From Dendrolimus kikuchii (taxonomy: Eukaryota; Arthropoda; Insecta; Lepidoptera; Lasiocampidae): DNA of 64,000 bases. Position numbers and translations under genes: made by a program. The notes below the pieces were generated by a model. It was not told where the DNA came from. It saw nothing but the letters and a program-made list of their open reading frames with translations, and searched no databases. The stretch is taken from contig CM034413.1 of assembly GCA_019925095.2 (NCBI GenBank), positions 13,475,001 through 13,539,000 on the forward strand, written 5' to 3'. Below are positions 54,186 to 64,000 of the stretch, piece after piece (the first letter of the stretch is position 1; every line of letters begins with the position of its first letter).

Positions 54186-55198
54186 TATTATGTTATTATA
54201 GAATATTGTATTCTTTTATTTAGATAATGCTATAACAGGTTGGTATTGGTATATGGTAAAACTGAAAAGCAATCTACTTAAAATTCTTATTATTTCTTGC
54301 CTCCAAAATCTAAAATACACTCGTCAAAAACCATAAAGTCAGCCTCCTGTCACTTCTCCTCTCCTGTCCCCGCCTCTCCTTATGTCATAAACCTAACGGC
54401 TTGGCTTGCCTGTCTTTTACAATGCATACAAAATGTTATATTAGCCAGTAAGTAAAACATAAGCAGGCGCATGCTTAACCGCCATTCTAAATATGAAATT
54501 GGAACTTTGAAACTACCGCAAATATGTAACACGGGATGCGGTGTTACCCAATGGGAATTATTCGTATTGAAGATTATTATTCGTATTGTATTTACTATTT
54601 CGTGTCCGGCAACCCGTACCGTGAAATGCGGTCACCGGATCGAGTTGTGCTATTCCAATTTTGAAATGGATTAATGACGTCTGGTGTTGTCGATATTTTT
54701 CTATAAAAAAAATATATTGAATACTCCACAATATTTGTATAGTGTGTCAGGGCCATAAACTTAAAAAAAAGAGTTTATTGTTTTGTGACATTGCAACTGT
54801 CACTTAAAAAAAATATTCTATATGTCATTGTTTTGTAAATTGTAAGTGTCACTTTTTATACAACAATAAATGGTCAGCTAAAGGTTTTTATTTAAATCCG
54901 ACATTATCGCAAGCAGAATCAGCGAAACAAATCAACAGATCTTTCCTTATCACGAAATCAGACATAGGGAATAAACAAAATATGGAAAGTTGAAAGGGTA
55001 GTAAGTTTTAATGGTAATTAGATAAGTAATATTATGTTCATCCCCATTATCAAACTTGCATAACCGTGTTTTTTTATGGAAGTAAATGGTTTTTTTCTAG
55101 AGCACGTGAGAAAGGACATTTTTTTTAAATTCTAATATCTATATAATTCTCAACTAGGTATATATACTATTGTTGGCACCTCAGTTTATATAATAATA
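54186..55198. other. Intron 2, largely non-repetitive
   Basis: A 67-residue open frame at 54471-54674 has no motif. No family match found. Confidence 0.35.
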
Positions 55199-55401
55199 CT
55201 AGCTGTCCCGGCAGACGTTGTTCTGCACTGAAGAAATTAAATGTAGAACCCGATTGCAGCGCCACCTACCGAGTCCAATTGTGAATCTAAACCATCCTCG
55301 AATCCACTTGAACACACACAAAAAAAATCATTCAAATCGGTCCAGCCGTTTAGGAGGAGTTCACTGTCAACACACGTGCAGAAGAATTATATATATAAAG
55401 A
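55199..55401 (+). repeat. Family D repeat, copy 4
   Basis: CTAGCTGTCCCGGCAGACG, GCGCCACCTACCGAG, AATCTAAACCATCC, then AGAAGAATTATATATATAAA. Confidence 0.75.
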
Positions 55402-55439
55402 TTAATAACATTTGAACATTTTTTTTAAATAATATAGTG

Positions 55440-55672
55440 TATATCCTGCCTATCCACTGCCCACAATTTGCGCTCTGATACGCATCGAAAACTTATGACA
55501 CCTGCAGATATGTACTTCATTCTATAATGATAATTCTTTTACGGTGCAGGCTGTCAAACTTTGGAATATGCTACTTACTGTCAGAGAGGCCAAATCCTTA
55601 CCAATATTTAGAAATTTTCTCAGAAAACACTATTTGTCCACAAATAGCTGTATTCTGATTAACACAATATAA
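55440..55672 (+). pseudogene. C-terminal tail of a non-LTR reverse transcriptase, second copy
   Basis: Frame reads DNSFTVQAVKLWNMLLTVRE, AKSLPIFRNFLRKHYLS. Same family as 1-113 and extends further 3'. Confidence 0.65.
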
Positions 55673-55717
55673 TGAAGCTAATACATTTATTATAATGACT
55701 ATGTATATATGTATATA

Positions 55718-55935
55718 CTACCTGTTCCCGCGACGTTGTTCGCGTGGAATTTGCTTTCAAAACCTTCCGATTTTGAAACATTCTTCATTGGTGCTCCGCT
55801 CCTATTGGTCTTAGCGTGATGATATATAGCCTATAGCCTTCCTCGATAAATGGGCTATCCAACACTGAAAGAATTTTTCAACTCAGAGTAAGTAGTTCCT
55901 GAGATTAGCGCGTTCAATCAAACAATACTAGTATA
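55718..55935 (+). repeat. Family C repeat, copy 4
   Basis: CTACCTGTTCCCGCGACG head through GCGCGTTCAATCAAACAA; the terminal CAGCTTTATA is missing. Confidence 0.75.
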
Positions 55936-56361
55936 TTTGGCTGTAGCCATACTTACATTTTAAATATCGCGATATCTTTTGAATGAAACGTCCGAATTGA
56001 ATAATTTAAAAAGTTCTAGAAAGGTATGGAATTTGTCTTGAATATGGAGTAATTTATTTTGATAAGGATTAATACCAAGGTACAAAATAAAGAGTTTTTG
56101 GAGCGACGGCATTTTTTTTGATTATTTAAAAAAATAAAAGAAAACACTTATTGTGAGATAACTACAATAGTTAGACATATGGTTACGCGATATTTTTTGT
56201 AGACAATTATATGTTCTACAAAGTGGTAGTACATTGTTTTGTTCTATAACCAATAGTTTTCACAGCGCACGCCGTGTAAGGATTTTTTCGGGTCATTTTT
56301 TACATCTTGGGTTACATTATTGGACTTTTAGTAAGGTTCCCTATTTTTTTTGAAAATATAA
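55936..56361. other. Intron 2 spacer between two C copies
   Basis: AT-rich; contains the palindrome ATATCGCGATAT at about 55965. Nothing else. Confidence 0.4.
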
Positions 56362-56497
56362 TATAGCCTATATATAGCCTTCCTCGATAAATGTACTATT
56401 CAACACTGAAAGAATTTTTCAAATCGGACCAGCGGTTCCTGAGATTAGCGCATTTAAACAAACAAACTATTCAGCTTTATAATATTAGTATAGATTT
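56362..56497 (+). repeat. Family C repeat, copy 5 (3' half)
   Basis: TAGCCTTCCTCGATAAATG to CTTTATAATATTAGTATAGA, in the same orientation as copy 4. Confidence 0.75.
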
Positions 56498-56585
56498 GTA
56501 TATTTATTTCTTAAATTAGTTTGAGTATTTATGTATCTATTTGCCTTTTTCCTGCACCACCTATATCGCCTGATTAAAATTTCTT

Positions 56586-56728
56586 AGGTTGCCTGGAAGA
56601 GATCGCTTTGAGCGATAAAGACGCCTATTGTATTGCCTAGAAAATATTGTAAATGTGGTCTGTGTTTTTGTAATTGTACATTTTGGTGTGCAATAAAGTA
56701 TTATCTCTCTCTCTCTCTCTCTCTCTAT
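56586..56728 (+). mobile_element. Family N LINE 3' end, copy 3
   Basis: GGTTGCCTGGAAGAGATCGC, hairpin loop TTG, GTGCAATAAAGTATTATC and a (CT)n tail of about 26 bases. Confidence 0.7.
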
Positions 56729-56817
56729 TTTTTTTTCAAATCAATCTAATTTGTAAATTTGAATCAAATCTAAATGATAGTACATAATATAATATCTTGA
56801 ATAAATTAAACTAAATA

Positions 56818-57071
56818 AACTAAACAGATATACAATATAAAAGTGGATGGATGCAGAAGTCGTGGAAGGCCACGACACACCTTCCATGATCAAATTGATC
56901 GTGTACTAGCAGAAGGTGATGTCAGGAGCCTTAAGAACAGACGAGCGTGCATGACAAGAGTTATGAATGTCAAAGAAGCAAGTGAGGTGTGTAAGAATAA
57001 GCCTAAATGACGCTCTGTTGTTCGTGCCTACCCCGCAAGGGAACTGGCGTGAAGTTATGTATGTATGTATG
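56818..57071 (+). mobile_element. Family A, copy A17
   Basis: TSD TTGAATAAATT (56797-56807 and 57072-57082). Ten or so filler bases (AAACTAAATAA) separate the left TSD from the element. AATGGCG is mutated to AATGACG, giving a premature stop. Confidence 0.9.
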
Positions 57072-57082
57072 TTGAATAAATT

Positions 57083-57403
57083 TACAGAGTGCCAGTCATT
57101 GAGGAGAGCGCATTACCCTTTTATGGATTTTTTGAGCACCTACTTAATTTTGATAAAACTATAAATACGATTAAAAACTTCTCGTCAAAATAATCAAGGC
57201 GGTTCAAGGATTTCGAGATGTCCTGCCAAAACTATGTCTGTCCCTTTCTCCCCGTGAATAATGATCGATGCATCTCGATCGGGTGCAATTCAGCGGAAAA
57301 GGGTCAATGACTTGTCGAGGTGATCGCCAGTGACGTTACACTACCGAGAAATCATCCTCTGAGAGGTGAATTGACGGAGTTTCAGATGAAATATATTTAT
57401 TTT
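57083..57403. other. Intron 2, unassigned
   Basis: Nothing recognised. Confidence 0.35.
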
Positions 57404-57905
57404 ATGACTAGCATATGTCCGCGACTTCGTCCAAGCTTGTCTTTGAAATTCCCGCGGGATTCCCGGGACACAGTACCGCGGTGTTTAAAGAAGATCGTAA
57501 GCTATCGATTTAGTGAAAATTGTGCGGAGAAGTAAATTTTTTTTCAACTAAACTGCCACAAACCGCTCCCGGGAAAATTCCCGCGGGATTCCCGGGACAA
57601 AAATTATCACACAATATATTAGAAAAATTTGCTATCGATTGCTGAAAAATTTGGAATTAGATTTTTTAATCTGGCCATTTTGAATTATTCTCAGAGAATT
57701 TTCCGCCTGATTCCCAGGGTAAAAAGTAGCGCAAATTTTAAAGCTAAGTATTTGCTATCGATCTGTGAATACCGCATCGAAATCGGCCCTGTAGTTTTTA
57801 CGTAAATTCCGAACAAACAGACTAGATATCTAAAAAAAGTTGCATCGTGTTCTCCGTCGTTTATATAGTGTATTCCAGTTGTTTTTTTTAATAGCTTCAA
57901 TTTAC
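57404..57905 (+). repeat. Family S repeat, copy 2 (longest)
   Basis: GACTAGCATATGTCCGCGAC head, then three degenerate units of about 130 bases, the first two with CCCGCGGGATTCCCGGGA and all with GCTATCGAT, ending AGCTTCAATTTACAGACAGA. Non-coding. Confidence 0.75.
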
Positions 57906-58505
57906 AGACAGACACGGGATTTTTAGAATTCTATAATCCAGACACAGTCAGTTTTACAGTCCAGATTGCTAATATATCATGCGCAACTACAAACATACCT
58001 ACTACAAACGAAATTTGACATTTAGACAGTTTTTTAAATTCAATATGCATATTGACACTTCTGTTTGGGGTGGTAATGAAAGAGGGAATATTGCGAGATT
58101 ACTAATGTGAAGAACCCGCTGAACCACTTTGAACATGTTTGACGGGTGTACCGCTCTAAAACGGGCTAGAACCAAGTCCACAACTGTGACTCATAATTAC
58201 TGAAATTTCATAAATTGAAAACAACACTAATGTGAGTCCGTATGTAATCTAAAACTTCAAGGCGAACGCTTTTTATGTTCATTGATAATTTTCCACTGCA
58301 TAAAGCAGATTTTGAATTATAGCGCGACGTAATTGCTGTAAAGAAAAAAAAGCTGATTTAATTCCTAGATCTTAACAAGTTGTGTAATTAAGCAATAAAA
58401 AATTCTCACGTATATTCTAAATGGCTACTCTTTGTTTACTTTGTTATTAGAGGAGGTTATTTTAAATGGAGCTAGCTGTCTCGCTCGCGCCTTACCGTCG
58501 TTATA
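57906..58505. other. Intron 2, nothing recognised
   Basis: No family match beyond the S end (TTTTTAGAATTCTATAAT at about 57920). Confidence 0.4.
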
Positions 58506-58844
58506 TTAATACGAGAAGCAAAATCTTTGTATCCCTTTTTACGAAAATTACGCGAACGGAGGAGTATGAAATTTTGCACACTTATAGTTTATATAGTGAA
58601 GGAGTGCAGAATGCTAATATTTTTTTTTTAAATTATGCATAAAAATACATTAAATAAATAAATAAAAAAATTACACACGCATATATGCTCTTTTGTTTAT
58701 TGTTAAAGTCAAATTAACAGTGTAGCCTTGGCGAAATCTGTGATTATAGAAGTTATAGTCTTTGACAACAGTACCTTAATCATGTTCAAACTTATAATTT
58801 AAATTAATTATGGTCGAATTACGACCACTGGGCGACCACTAGTT
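58506..58844 (+). repeat. Family K repeat, copy 3 (full length)
   Basis: TACGAGAAGCAAAATCTTTG to GGGCGACCACTAG; about 339 bases. Confidence 0.75.
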
Positions 58845-58888
58845 TTGGAAATATGTATGTTTCGACCGAATTTACTTCCGACAAGCAT

Positions 58889-59141
58889 GTTTTTTTTTTT
58901 TTTTTTTTTTTTTATTGCAGGAGATCAGCAGACAGGCAAATGGCCCACTTGATGGAAAGCGGTTACCATCGCCTATGGACATTTGCAACACCAAAGGTAC
59001 TACAAATGCACTGCTGCTCTCTTAAGGGAAACTGGAACCTGGTCACTAATGCCGGAACACAACTCGAAGGTTGTTATGGCGACATACTTTAGACCAGGGG
59101 TGGTAGCCATCCAGTCGGGCAAGTGCCGTACCACCTGGCTA
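58889..59141 (-). mobile_element. Family B, copy 15 (5'-truncated)
   Basis: T22 run, then GCAGGAGATCAGCAGACAGG through CCGTACCACCTGGCT; about 60 bases of the 5' end missing. Confidence 0.87.
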
Positions 59142-59668
59142 AAATGGCATGTATTCCACTTATCTTAATAATAAAATTCGATTGTTTCACATAAATTTGA
59201 TTTTGGTTCGATATGCAAAAGTGACTATCGTATTTAGAGTTCGGATATTTGAGTGAGAATTTCATTTTCTTGTTTAATTTGTTTATGTAAATAGCTGAAG
59301 TAATGTATTTAAAATTATTCTTTACAGAAGAGAAAATAAAATATTGTTTATGGTTTGTCGTGTAGCTGCGTTTATCCAAATAGTTAAGATTCTTTTAAAC
59401 TTTCATCATTGCTTACAAAAAAATATAACATGTAAAACTGACTAGCGCCATCTAGTTTTTGTGAAATTATCTTATAGCTTATGTAATTTTAACACAGATG
59501 GCATGAAAAACGCAATTTTTGAAAAAAATAATTCAATGATATTTCATTTTTGAACCAATTTTATTACGTAGTAATGAAACTAAAACTAACTTTAAAAAAT
59601 AAAACAAATAAATGATAAACTAGGCAAAAACTACACTACAAAAAAATCTTAAAAATTGTGTTATATGT
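59142..59668. other. Intron 2, AT-rich, nothing recognised
   Basis: No family match; no exon-like frame. Confidence 0.4.
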
Positions 59669-59961
59669 AATAATAGCCTATTAATGTCCTGGTGCTGGGC
59701 TCGGGCCTCCCACTATAGGGAAACGGTCAGTATACCCGCCATGCTTGTCGAAGGCGGCTTCGCAGGTTTCACACATCGGTTATCTCGATGGGCAGGTTGC
59801 ATCACGATGTTTCCCTTCACCGTTGTTAGCACGTGGTAATTGTAACAACATGCACATTAGGTCAGAAGACTGCCTAAGCGGTCCATGCGTTCCTGCCAGG
59901 ATCGAACCCGCGCCCTTTGAGTTTTGGACGCGTGCGCTTGCCAATTACTCTACCACGACTT
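59669..59961 (-). mobile_element. Family H tRNA-derived SINE, copy 7 (full length)
   Basis: Minus strand: AGTCGTGGTAGAGTAATTGG head, GGGTTCGATCC B box, CACGTGCTAACAACGG, and AGCCCAGCACCAGGAC with TAATA tail. Confidence 0.85.
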
Positions 59962-59989
59962 ACTTAAAAATTAAATACTATTTATTATA

Positions 59990-60414
59990 ATGTATATATA
60001 TGTATAATAATAACAAAAAAAAAAAAATATATAATAATAATAAAAAAATATTTAATAATTAATTATTATTCGTCTCTATAGGTGTCTTGCGTAACGAAAT
60101 ACATTATGTATCACGTGATGGATTTTTCCTTAAGCCTGTTTTACTTTACTTTAGTTAAGTAGTTAGTTGATTTACGAACAACTTAGGGCCGGTTTTTTTT
60201 AATTTTAGTAACTGTTTATTTGCCTTACTAAGTACTATTGTTAACCAAGTGAAAGAATAGAATAATACATGTACGTATAGGACCGGGCCATTAATCGACA
60301 ACTTATTATTTAAATCGTATAAGAGTTTAACTCGCCATTTTCGCGACTTAATTAACGAATACAAATGAAAATCCAGATTTAGGTAGTGTGTTTATAAATT
60401 TATAATACTAATAA
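59990..60414. other. Intron 2, AT-rich
   Basis: 60010-60070 is a degenerate (TAA)n/(A)n tract. No gene. Confidence 0.4.
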
Positions 60415-60555
60415 TAATCGGCAGACAAACACACACATATTGTATATCCCCAAATTAAGCAAGTTACGCTTGTGTTATGGGTGCTGTACAAGGGACTACT
60501 CTGGGGGCCGATCCCAGACACCCAGACCATAGTGAATAACCACAGAGGCCGTCTA
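60415..60555 (-). mobile_element. Family L SINE, copy 6 (middle deleted)
   Basis: The tail half joins directly to CCACAGAGGCCGTC at the head; the B-box region is deleted. Confidence 0.75.
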
Positions 60556-60990
60556 ATATTAAAGTGTATAACATGTCCACAAATGTATGGTCATTGCGAT
60601 AAGATGAAATAATATTGTGTGTTTGCTAGTTTTACAACTGCGCAAACTTATACGCCTCGATTGGGTGAGATCATCGCTAATTATGTGCGATCGTAATTCG
60701 CTATGGAGCGAAACTCTCGCGCAGGCTCTTAGTGGACGTTTCATGGCGGATTAATAAGTGCAAGCTGTTTTATTATTATTTAATTTTTCTGTAACTAAGA
60801 AGTGTTTTCAGTGGATACGTAACGCTTTATTCTTCTCGAAAAATACATGTTCACAGTAATGATTGACATAACTATAGACGGCATTATCAATCAACACAAG
60901 CGATATCTTCTTAAATAATTACGAAAATGTTTGTTGTGGTCGGTAGTTCAGAGATGTTACTGTGATTTTACCTAGAAATGTCACACAATA
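60556..60990. other. Intron 2, unassigned
   Basis: Nothing recognised. Confidence 0.35.
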
Positions 60991-61001
60991 ATGGATAAGT
61001 A

Positions 61002-61251
61002 CATACATACATACATACATACATAACTTCACGCCAGTTCCCTTGCGGGGTAGGCACGAACAACAGAGTGCCATTTAGGCTTATTCTTACACACCTCACT
61101 TGCCTCTTTGACATTCATAACTCTTGTCATGCAGGCTCGTCTGTTCTTAAGGCTTCTGACATCACCTTCTGCTAGTACACGATCAATTTGATCATGGAAG
61201 GTGTGTCGTGGCCTTCCACGACTTCTGCATCCATCCACTTTTGCATTGTAT
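61002..61251 (-). mobile_element. Family A, copy A18
   Basis: TSD ATGGATAAGTA (60991-61001 and 61252-61262). 69-residue minus-strand frame intact. 5' break at TATACAATGC, as in A8. Confidence 0.93.
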
Positions 61252-61262
61252 ATGGATAAGTA

Positions 61263-61914
61263 GCTCGTGTATATCTCGTAATAATTTTTACTCGAATAAA
61301 AACAGCGTTTGACATTCTAGAAAATATCAATAAAATTCAAAATATCAGTTTATAAGAAAATAGGTTTCAATATTTCATACTCGGCACACTTCATTCCGTC
61401 TGCAACTGCTAAGTTCATATCATACTCTTTGCCTACACTAGCGCCATTTTGGTCGGTTCTGGAACAATCATATTTTACTGTTTTCAGCTGGATACTTTCA
61501 GTTTGATGCCCATATATGATGGTGCTACTTCTTCTACCCTCCATGAAATTAAGCGTAACAGGCAGGCCACGAGCTTGTCGCTGTGAACGATAGCTAAACG
61601 CGGCGTGACGAGAGGAAAAAACAAAACGATTAAAATTAAGCCGTCCATCGCTCGTCGCGTCGCATATCTAAAAGTCGTGGCTGGGCACAATCGGAAATGT
61701 GGCCTTGGATACCCGTTATTATCATTATGACATTGAACTCGTCTGTTTTAAGGAAATTAAATGACATATTTGCTCATCTATAATATTAGGTGTTACGTTG
61801 CGTATTAATAATAATTGTTATGTTTTCAATTTTGTAATATGTTTATATTTTGATTGTTTAAGGATAATAATATGATTTACAAAGTTAACGTTCAATTCTC
61901 GTATAGATTAATTG
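61263..61914. other. Intron 2, non-repetitive
   Basis: Two short frames on the minus strand (61350-61690) lack motifs. Nothing recognised. Confidence 0.35.
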
Positions 61915-62045
61915 AGAAAAACACTTTATTGATCACCAAAATGAACAATTACAAAAACAAAATGCATAGTTACAATACTTCTTGGCAAAAGAACAGGCGG
62001 CCTTATCGCTAAAAGCGATGTCTTCCAGGCAATTTAGCTTAAAAA
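61915..62045 (-). mobile_element. Family N LINE 3' end, copy 4
   Basis: Minus strand: TTGCCTGGAAGACATCGCTT, hairpin loop TTT, AAGGCCGCCTGTTC and CAATAAAGTG. Confidence 0.7.
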
Positions 62046-62609
62046 AAAATCTTAACTAATCTGGCGATGTTGTTGGAGCAGAAAAAAAATAGGAATGTAC
62101 AATTTGAATATACATACTTACACTAATTTATAAATTTATTACATAATATATAAATCCAGACACATTTATAGTATATACGAAATTATCTAAATAAATATAT
62201 TTATTAACATTATATATGACAAGCATTTTATATTAACATATATTACAATAGGTAAATAAGCAAATGTTCGGTGTATTAGACATATTTATTTAGGACAGTC
62301 ATTTCTAAGTGAGTTCCGAAAATTAGGTGATGTATCTCATATAATTTCTTTGTCTTATAATCGTTCTTTAAATATATTTTTAAAGTCTAAAATAGACATT
62401 ATAAACTAATGTAATAAAAAGAAAATTTGACTTATTTATATAATCTCTCGATCATCAGATAAAAGTTGTCATTCTAATAAATTACAACCGGACTAAATTC
62501 AATAGTGAAGTAATTCAACTATTTTATTCATACGACTGTCATTTTTAATTTTTCCAAGTTGTATTTTAATCTACGAATAACTTTTATGAGCCTAAGTCAT
62601 TGAAGTTAA
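62046..62609. other. Intron 2, AT-rich
   Basis: No feature recognised. Confidence 0.4.
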
Positions 62610-63103
62610 TGATGGGTTAGGTTCACAGAAGGTTGGCTACGTATTGCGCGTGCTAATGCGACTCCACGCGAACGCCTGCGGTTGACTGGCATCCGGAGAC
62701 ACAGATATGCGCATGACTTCCCACCCTGAATAATACCGCTTCGGGGGGCCTTTAGCTATCAAGGGAGCAAAGGATTCATCACCCCCGCTGACGAAGTGGA
62801 TGTGTTCTGATTCCCGGGGCACATTCAGGCACTTTTTGCGCTGGATCGGACTGGGCGTAACTACGTTCTAAGTCTCAGCCTTTCCTACATAAAAAGCGCG
62901 GGGCACATGGGAGGAGGGTGGTTTTAGTGGGTAGTGGTTGTTGCCCGTGCAACTTCTCGGAGTCTCCACACAAGCTGGTTGATTACTGTTTGGATTGCCC
63001 CTTATTAAAGGGTAAAGCCTCCATGATCAACTATGGTCTAATCCCTTGCAAAGGACCCGGTATTGTGCGTAAATAGCATTTCCCCCGCCTTAAAAAAAAA
63101 GCC
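62610..63103 (+). repeat. GC-rich LINE 3'-end-like block with poly(A)
   Basis: From GGTTAGGTTCACAGAAGG to CCCCCGCCTTAAAAAAAAA. It contains GCTTCGGGGGGCC, AAAGCGCGGGGCACATGGG and CTCGGAGTCTCCACAC. High GC, no frame and a terminal A-run suggest the 3' UTR of a non-LTR element; no second copy in the window. Confidence 0.45.
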
Positions 63104-63276
63104 AAATTATCTCCTAAAAAAATCGATTTTCGATTCACTATACCCTATTCATTAATAAAGTAATTGAAAGACTTAAAACAAAATTATAGTTTGAAAATAA
63201 TTTGTAAGCAAACATTACTTAACCATGTACAAGCGTCGCGTACTGTTACATCCCTTACCTGTTTATTATAATGCTG

Positions 63277-63342
63277 AGACTGCCGAGCTAGCTCAGCAGT
63301 CCAAGTACACCTTTTAGGTTCAAATTCAATCTTAGTCAGTCT
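63277..63342 (+). other. Degenerate tRNA-like sequence
   Basis: CCGAGCTAGCTCAGCAGTCC has an A-box-like TAGCTCAGCAG and GGTTCAAATTC a B-box-like stretch; the outer AGACTG and CAGTCT can pair. The T-stem does not pair and there is no proper anticodon arm, so it is a SINE head or dead tRNA. Confidence 0.35.
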
Positions 63343-63569
63343 ACGTTCTCTTTTCTTTCAGTGCGGTCGCCTAGAGATATTTTGTTTAAACTGCATTTGT
63401 TTTAGCTATTAAGTAATTTCTTTTTTAAAAAGGTGTTTCTGAATCTCGGTATAACAGTACGATAAGTTGCCGATAATGGCAAGGTTTATGCATTAAATTA
63501 GTTTCTCCTATCCACCGCTGCTATGTTATGGCGCTATAATCTAAAAGAATTTATTTTCTTGCTTTTTAG

Positions 63570-63669
63570 GAGACTCGCGGCGGGAAGGATCGACCGACGA
63601 TCAGGTGGCGCCCGACCCAGATGTGGACACCAGCGACGCGAACCCGAAGGAGCCCGAAAAGGAAAGCAA
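63570..63669 (+). CDS. Exon 3 of the unrecognised split gene
   Basis: Preceded by TTCTTGCTTTTTAG, the strongest acceptor of the three exons. In the phase left by exon 2 it reads GDSRREGSTDDQVAPDPDVD, TSDANPKEPEKESK: acidic and polar, like the earlier exons, and markedly GC-richer than the intron. The end is ambiguous: AGCAA|GTGAGT is a strong donor (exon ends 63669, phase 2), while the same bases read AAG TGA as a stop at 63671-63673. I favour the donor, with further exons outside the window. Confidence 0.65.
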
Positions 63670-63750
63670 GTGAGTCTGACATTTAGATACTACCCAATGA
63701 CACGGAGGAGGAGTATTGAGAATGGCATTTGATCAGTTAAACTAGGAACT

Positions 63751-64000
63751 ATCCGTGCAGGAACGGAGAAAGAATACAATTTCCTGCGTTGGGGCGGCCT
63801 GTCGTAAGAGGCGACTTAACAACCCACAGCCAGGTGGTAGGGCATTTGCCCGACTGGATGGTTACCACACCTGGTCTAAAAAATGTCACGATAACAACCT
63901 TGAGTTGTGTTCCGGCATTAGTGACCAGGTTCCAGTCTCCCTTAAGAGAGCAGCAGCGCATTTGTAGCATCTTCGGTGTTGCAAATGTCCATAGGCGATG
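63751..64000 (+). mobile_element. Family B, copy 16 (cut by window edge)
   Basis: ATCCGTGCAGGAACGGAG to GTCCATAGGCGATG; the last 60 bases and poly(A) lie beyond the window. It begins only about 80 bases after exon 3. Confidence 0.88.

Noticed and set aside
54471..54674. Small Cys-containing open frame as a gene
   Set aside because: No signal peptide, splice context or homology that I can recognise; within the range expected by chance in intron DNA.
1..64000. CRISPR-like or satellite arrays
   Set aside because: The dispersed families are unevenly spaced, in both orientations, and lack regular spacers; only simple microsatellites are tandem.

Overview
This is eukaryotic DNA, almost certainly from an insect and most likely a moth or butterfly (Lepidoptera). 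It is AT-rich, has spliced coding exons with GT-AG borders, and is packed with interspersed repeats of types I associate with lepidopteran genomes: 5'-truncated non-LTR retrotransposons, tRNA-headed SINEs, 'CTAGCTG..CCCGCG' repeats, and 'ACCGACTTCAAAAA' elements. Species cannot be told from the sequence. No rRNA, functional tRNA, CRISPR array or prokaryotic operon is visible.

Host gene content is small. Three pieces on the + strand fit one split gene: a start-containing exon (16251-16443), a 924-base exon (28434-29357) and a short exon (63570-63669). Their splice phases agree (1, 1, then 2). They encode a Ser/Lys/Arg/Glu-rich, low-complexity protein that I do not recognise. If they are one gene, its introns are about 12 kb and 34 kb, and most of the window is intron filled with transposon debris.

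Repeat families, named here by letter. A: 3' ends of an RTE-like non-LTR retrotransposon with a (TATG)n tail, 18 copies, 10 with clear 11-15 base target-site duplications (TSDs). B: a roughly 310-base poly(A)-tailed SINE-like element, about 16 copies plus two old relatives. F: solo LTRs of 361-510 bases, four copies, each flanked by ATAT. G and other reverse-transcriptase tails. H and L: tRNA-derived SINEs. I: a roughly 320-base foldback element with 13-base TSDs. J: a long inverted-repeat element. N: a LINE 3' end with a conserved hairpin. C, D, E, K, Q, R, S, U, M: further interspersed families. One longer CR1/Jockey-like LINE (50944-52690) keeps reverse-transcriptase motifs but is truncated and frameshifted.

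Layout: 1-16250 is intergenic repeat DNA (RT tail, C, M, N, L, D, A, K-J, G, B, E, H, LTR). 16251-29357 holds exons 1 and 2 with intron repeats including LTR2, foldback I3, a paired hairpin and a 115-base inverted repeat. 29358-63569 is the large intron with nested clusters at 33.5-35.1, 41-45, 46-49 and 50-57 kb. 63570-64000 holds exon 3 and a B element cut by the window edge. Nested insertions (LTR4 in E2, LTR2 in G2, A11 in G4, A5 in an I-like copy, B11 in S1) give a relative order of events. No new enzymatic or defence system is evident; the most unusual objects are the foldback family I and the strictly ATAT-flanked LTR family.
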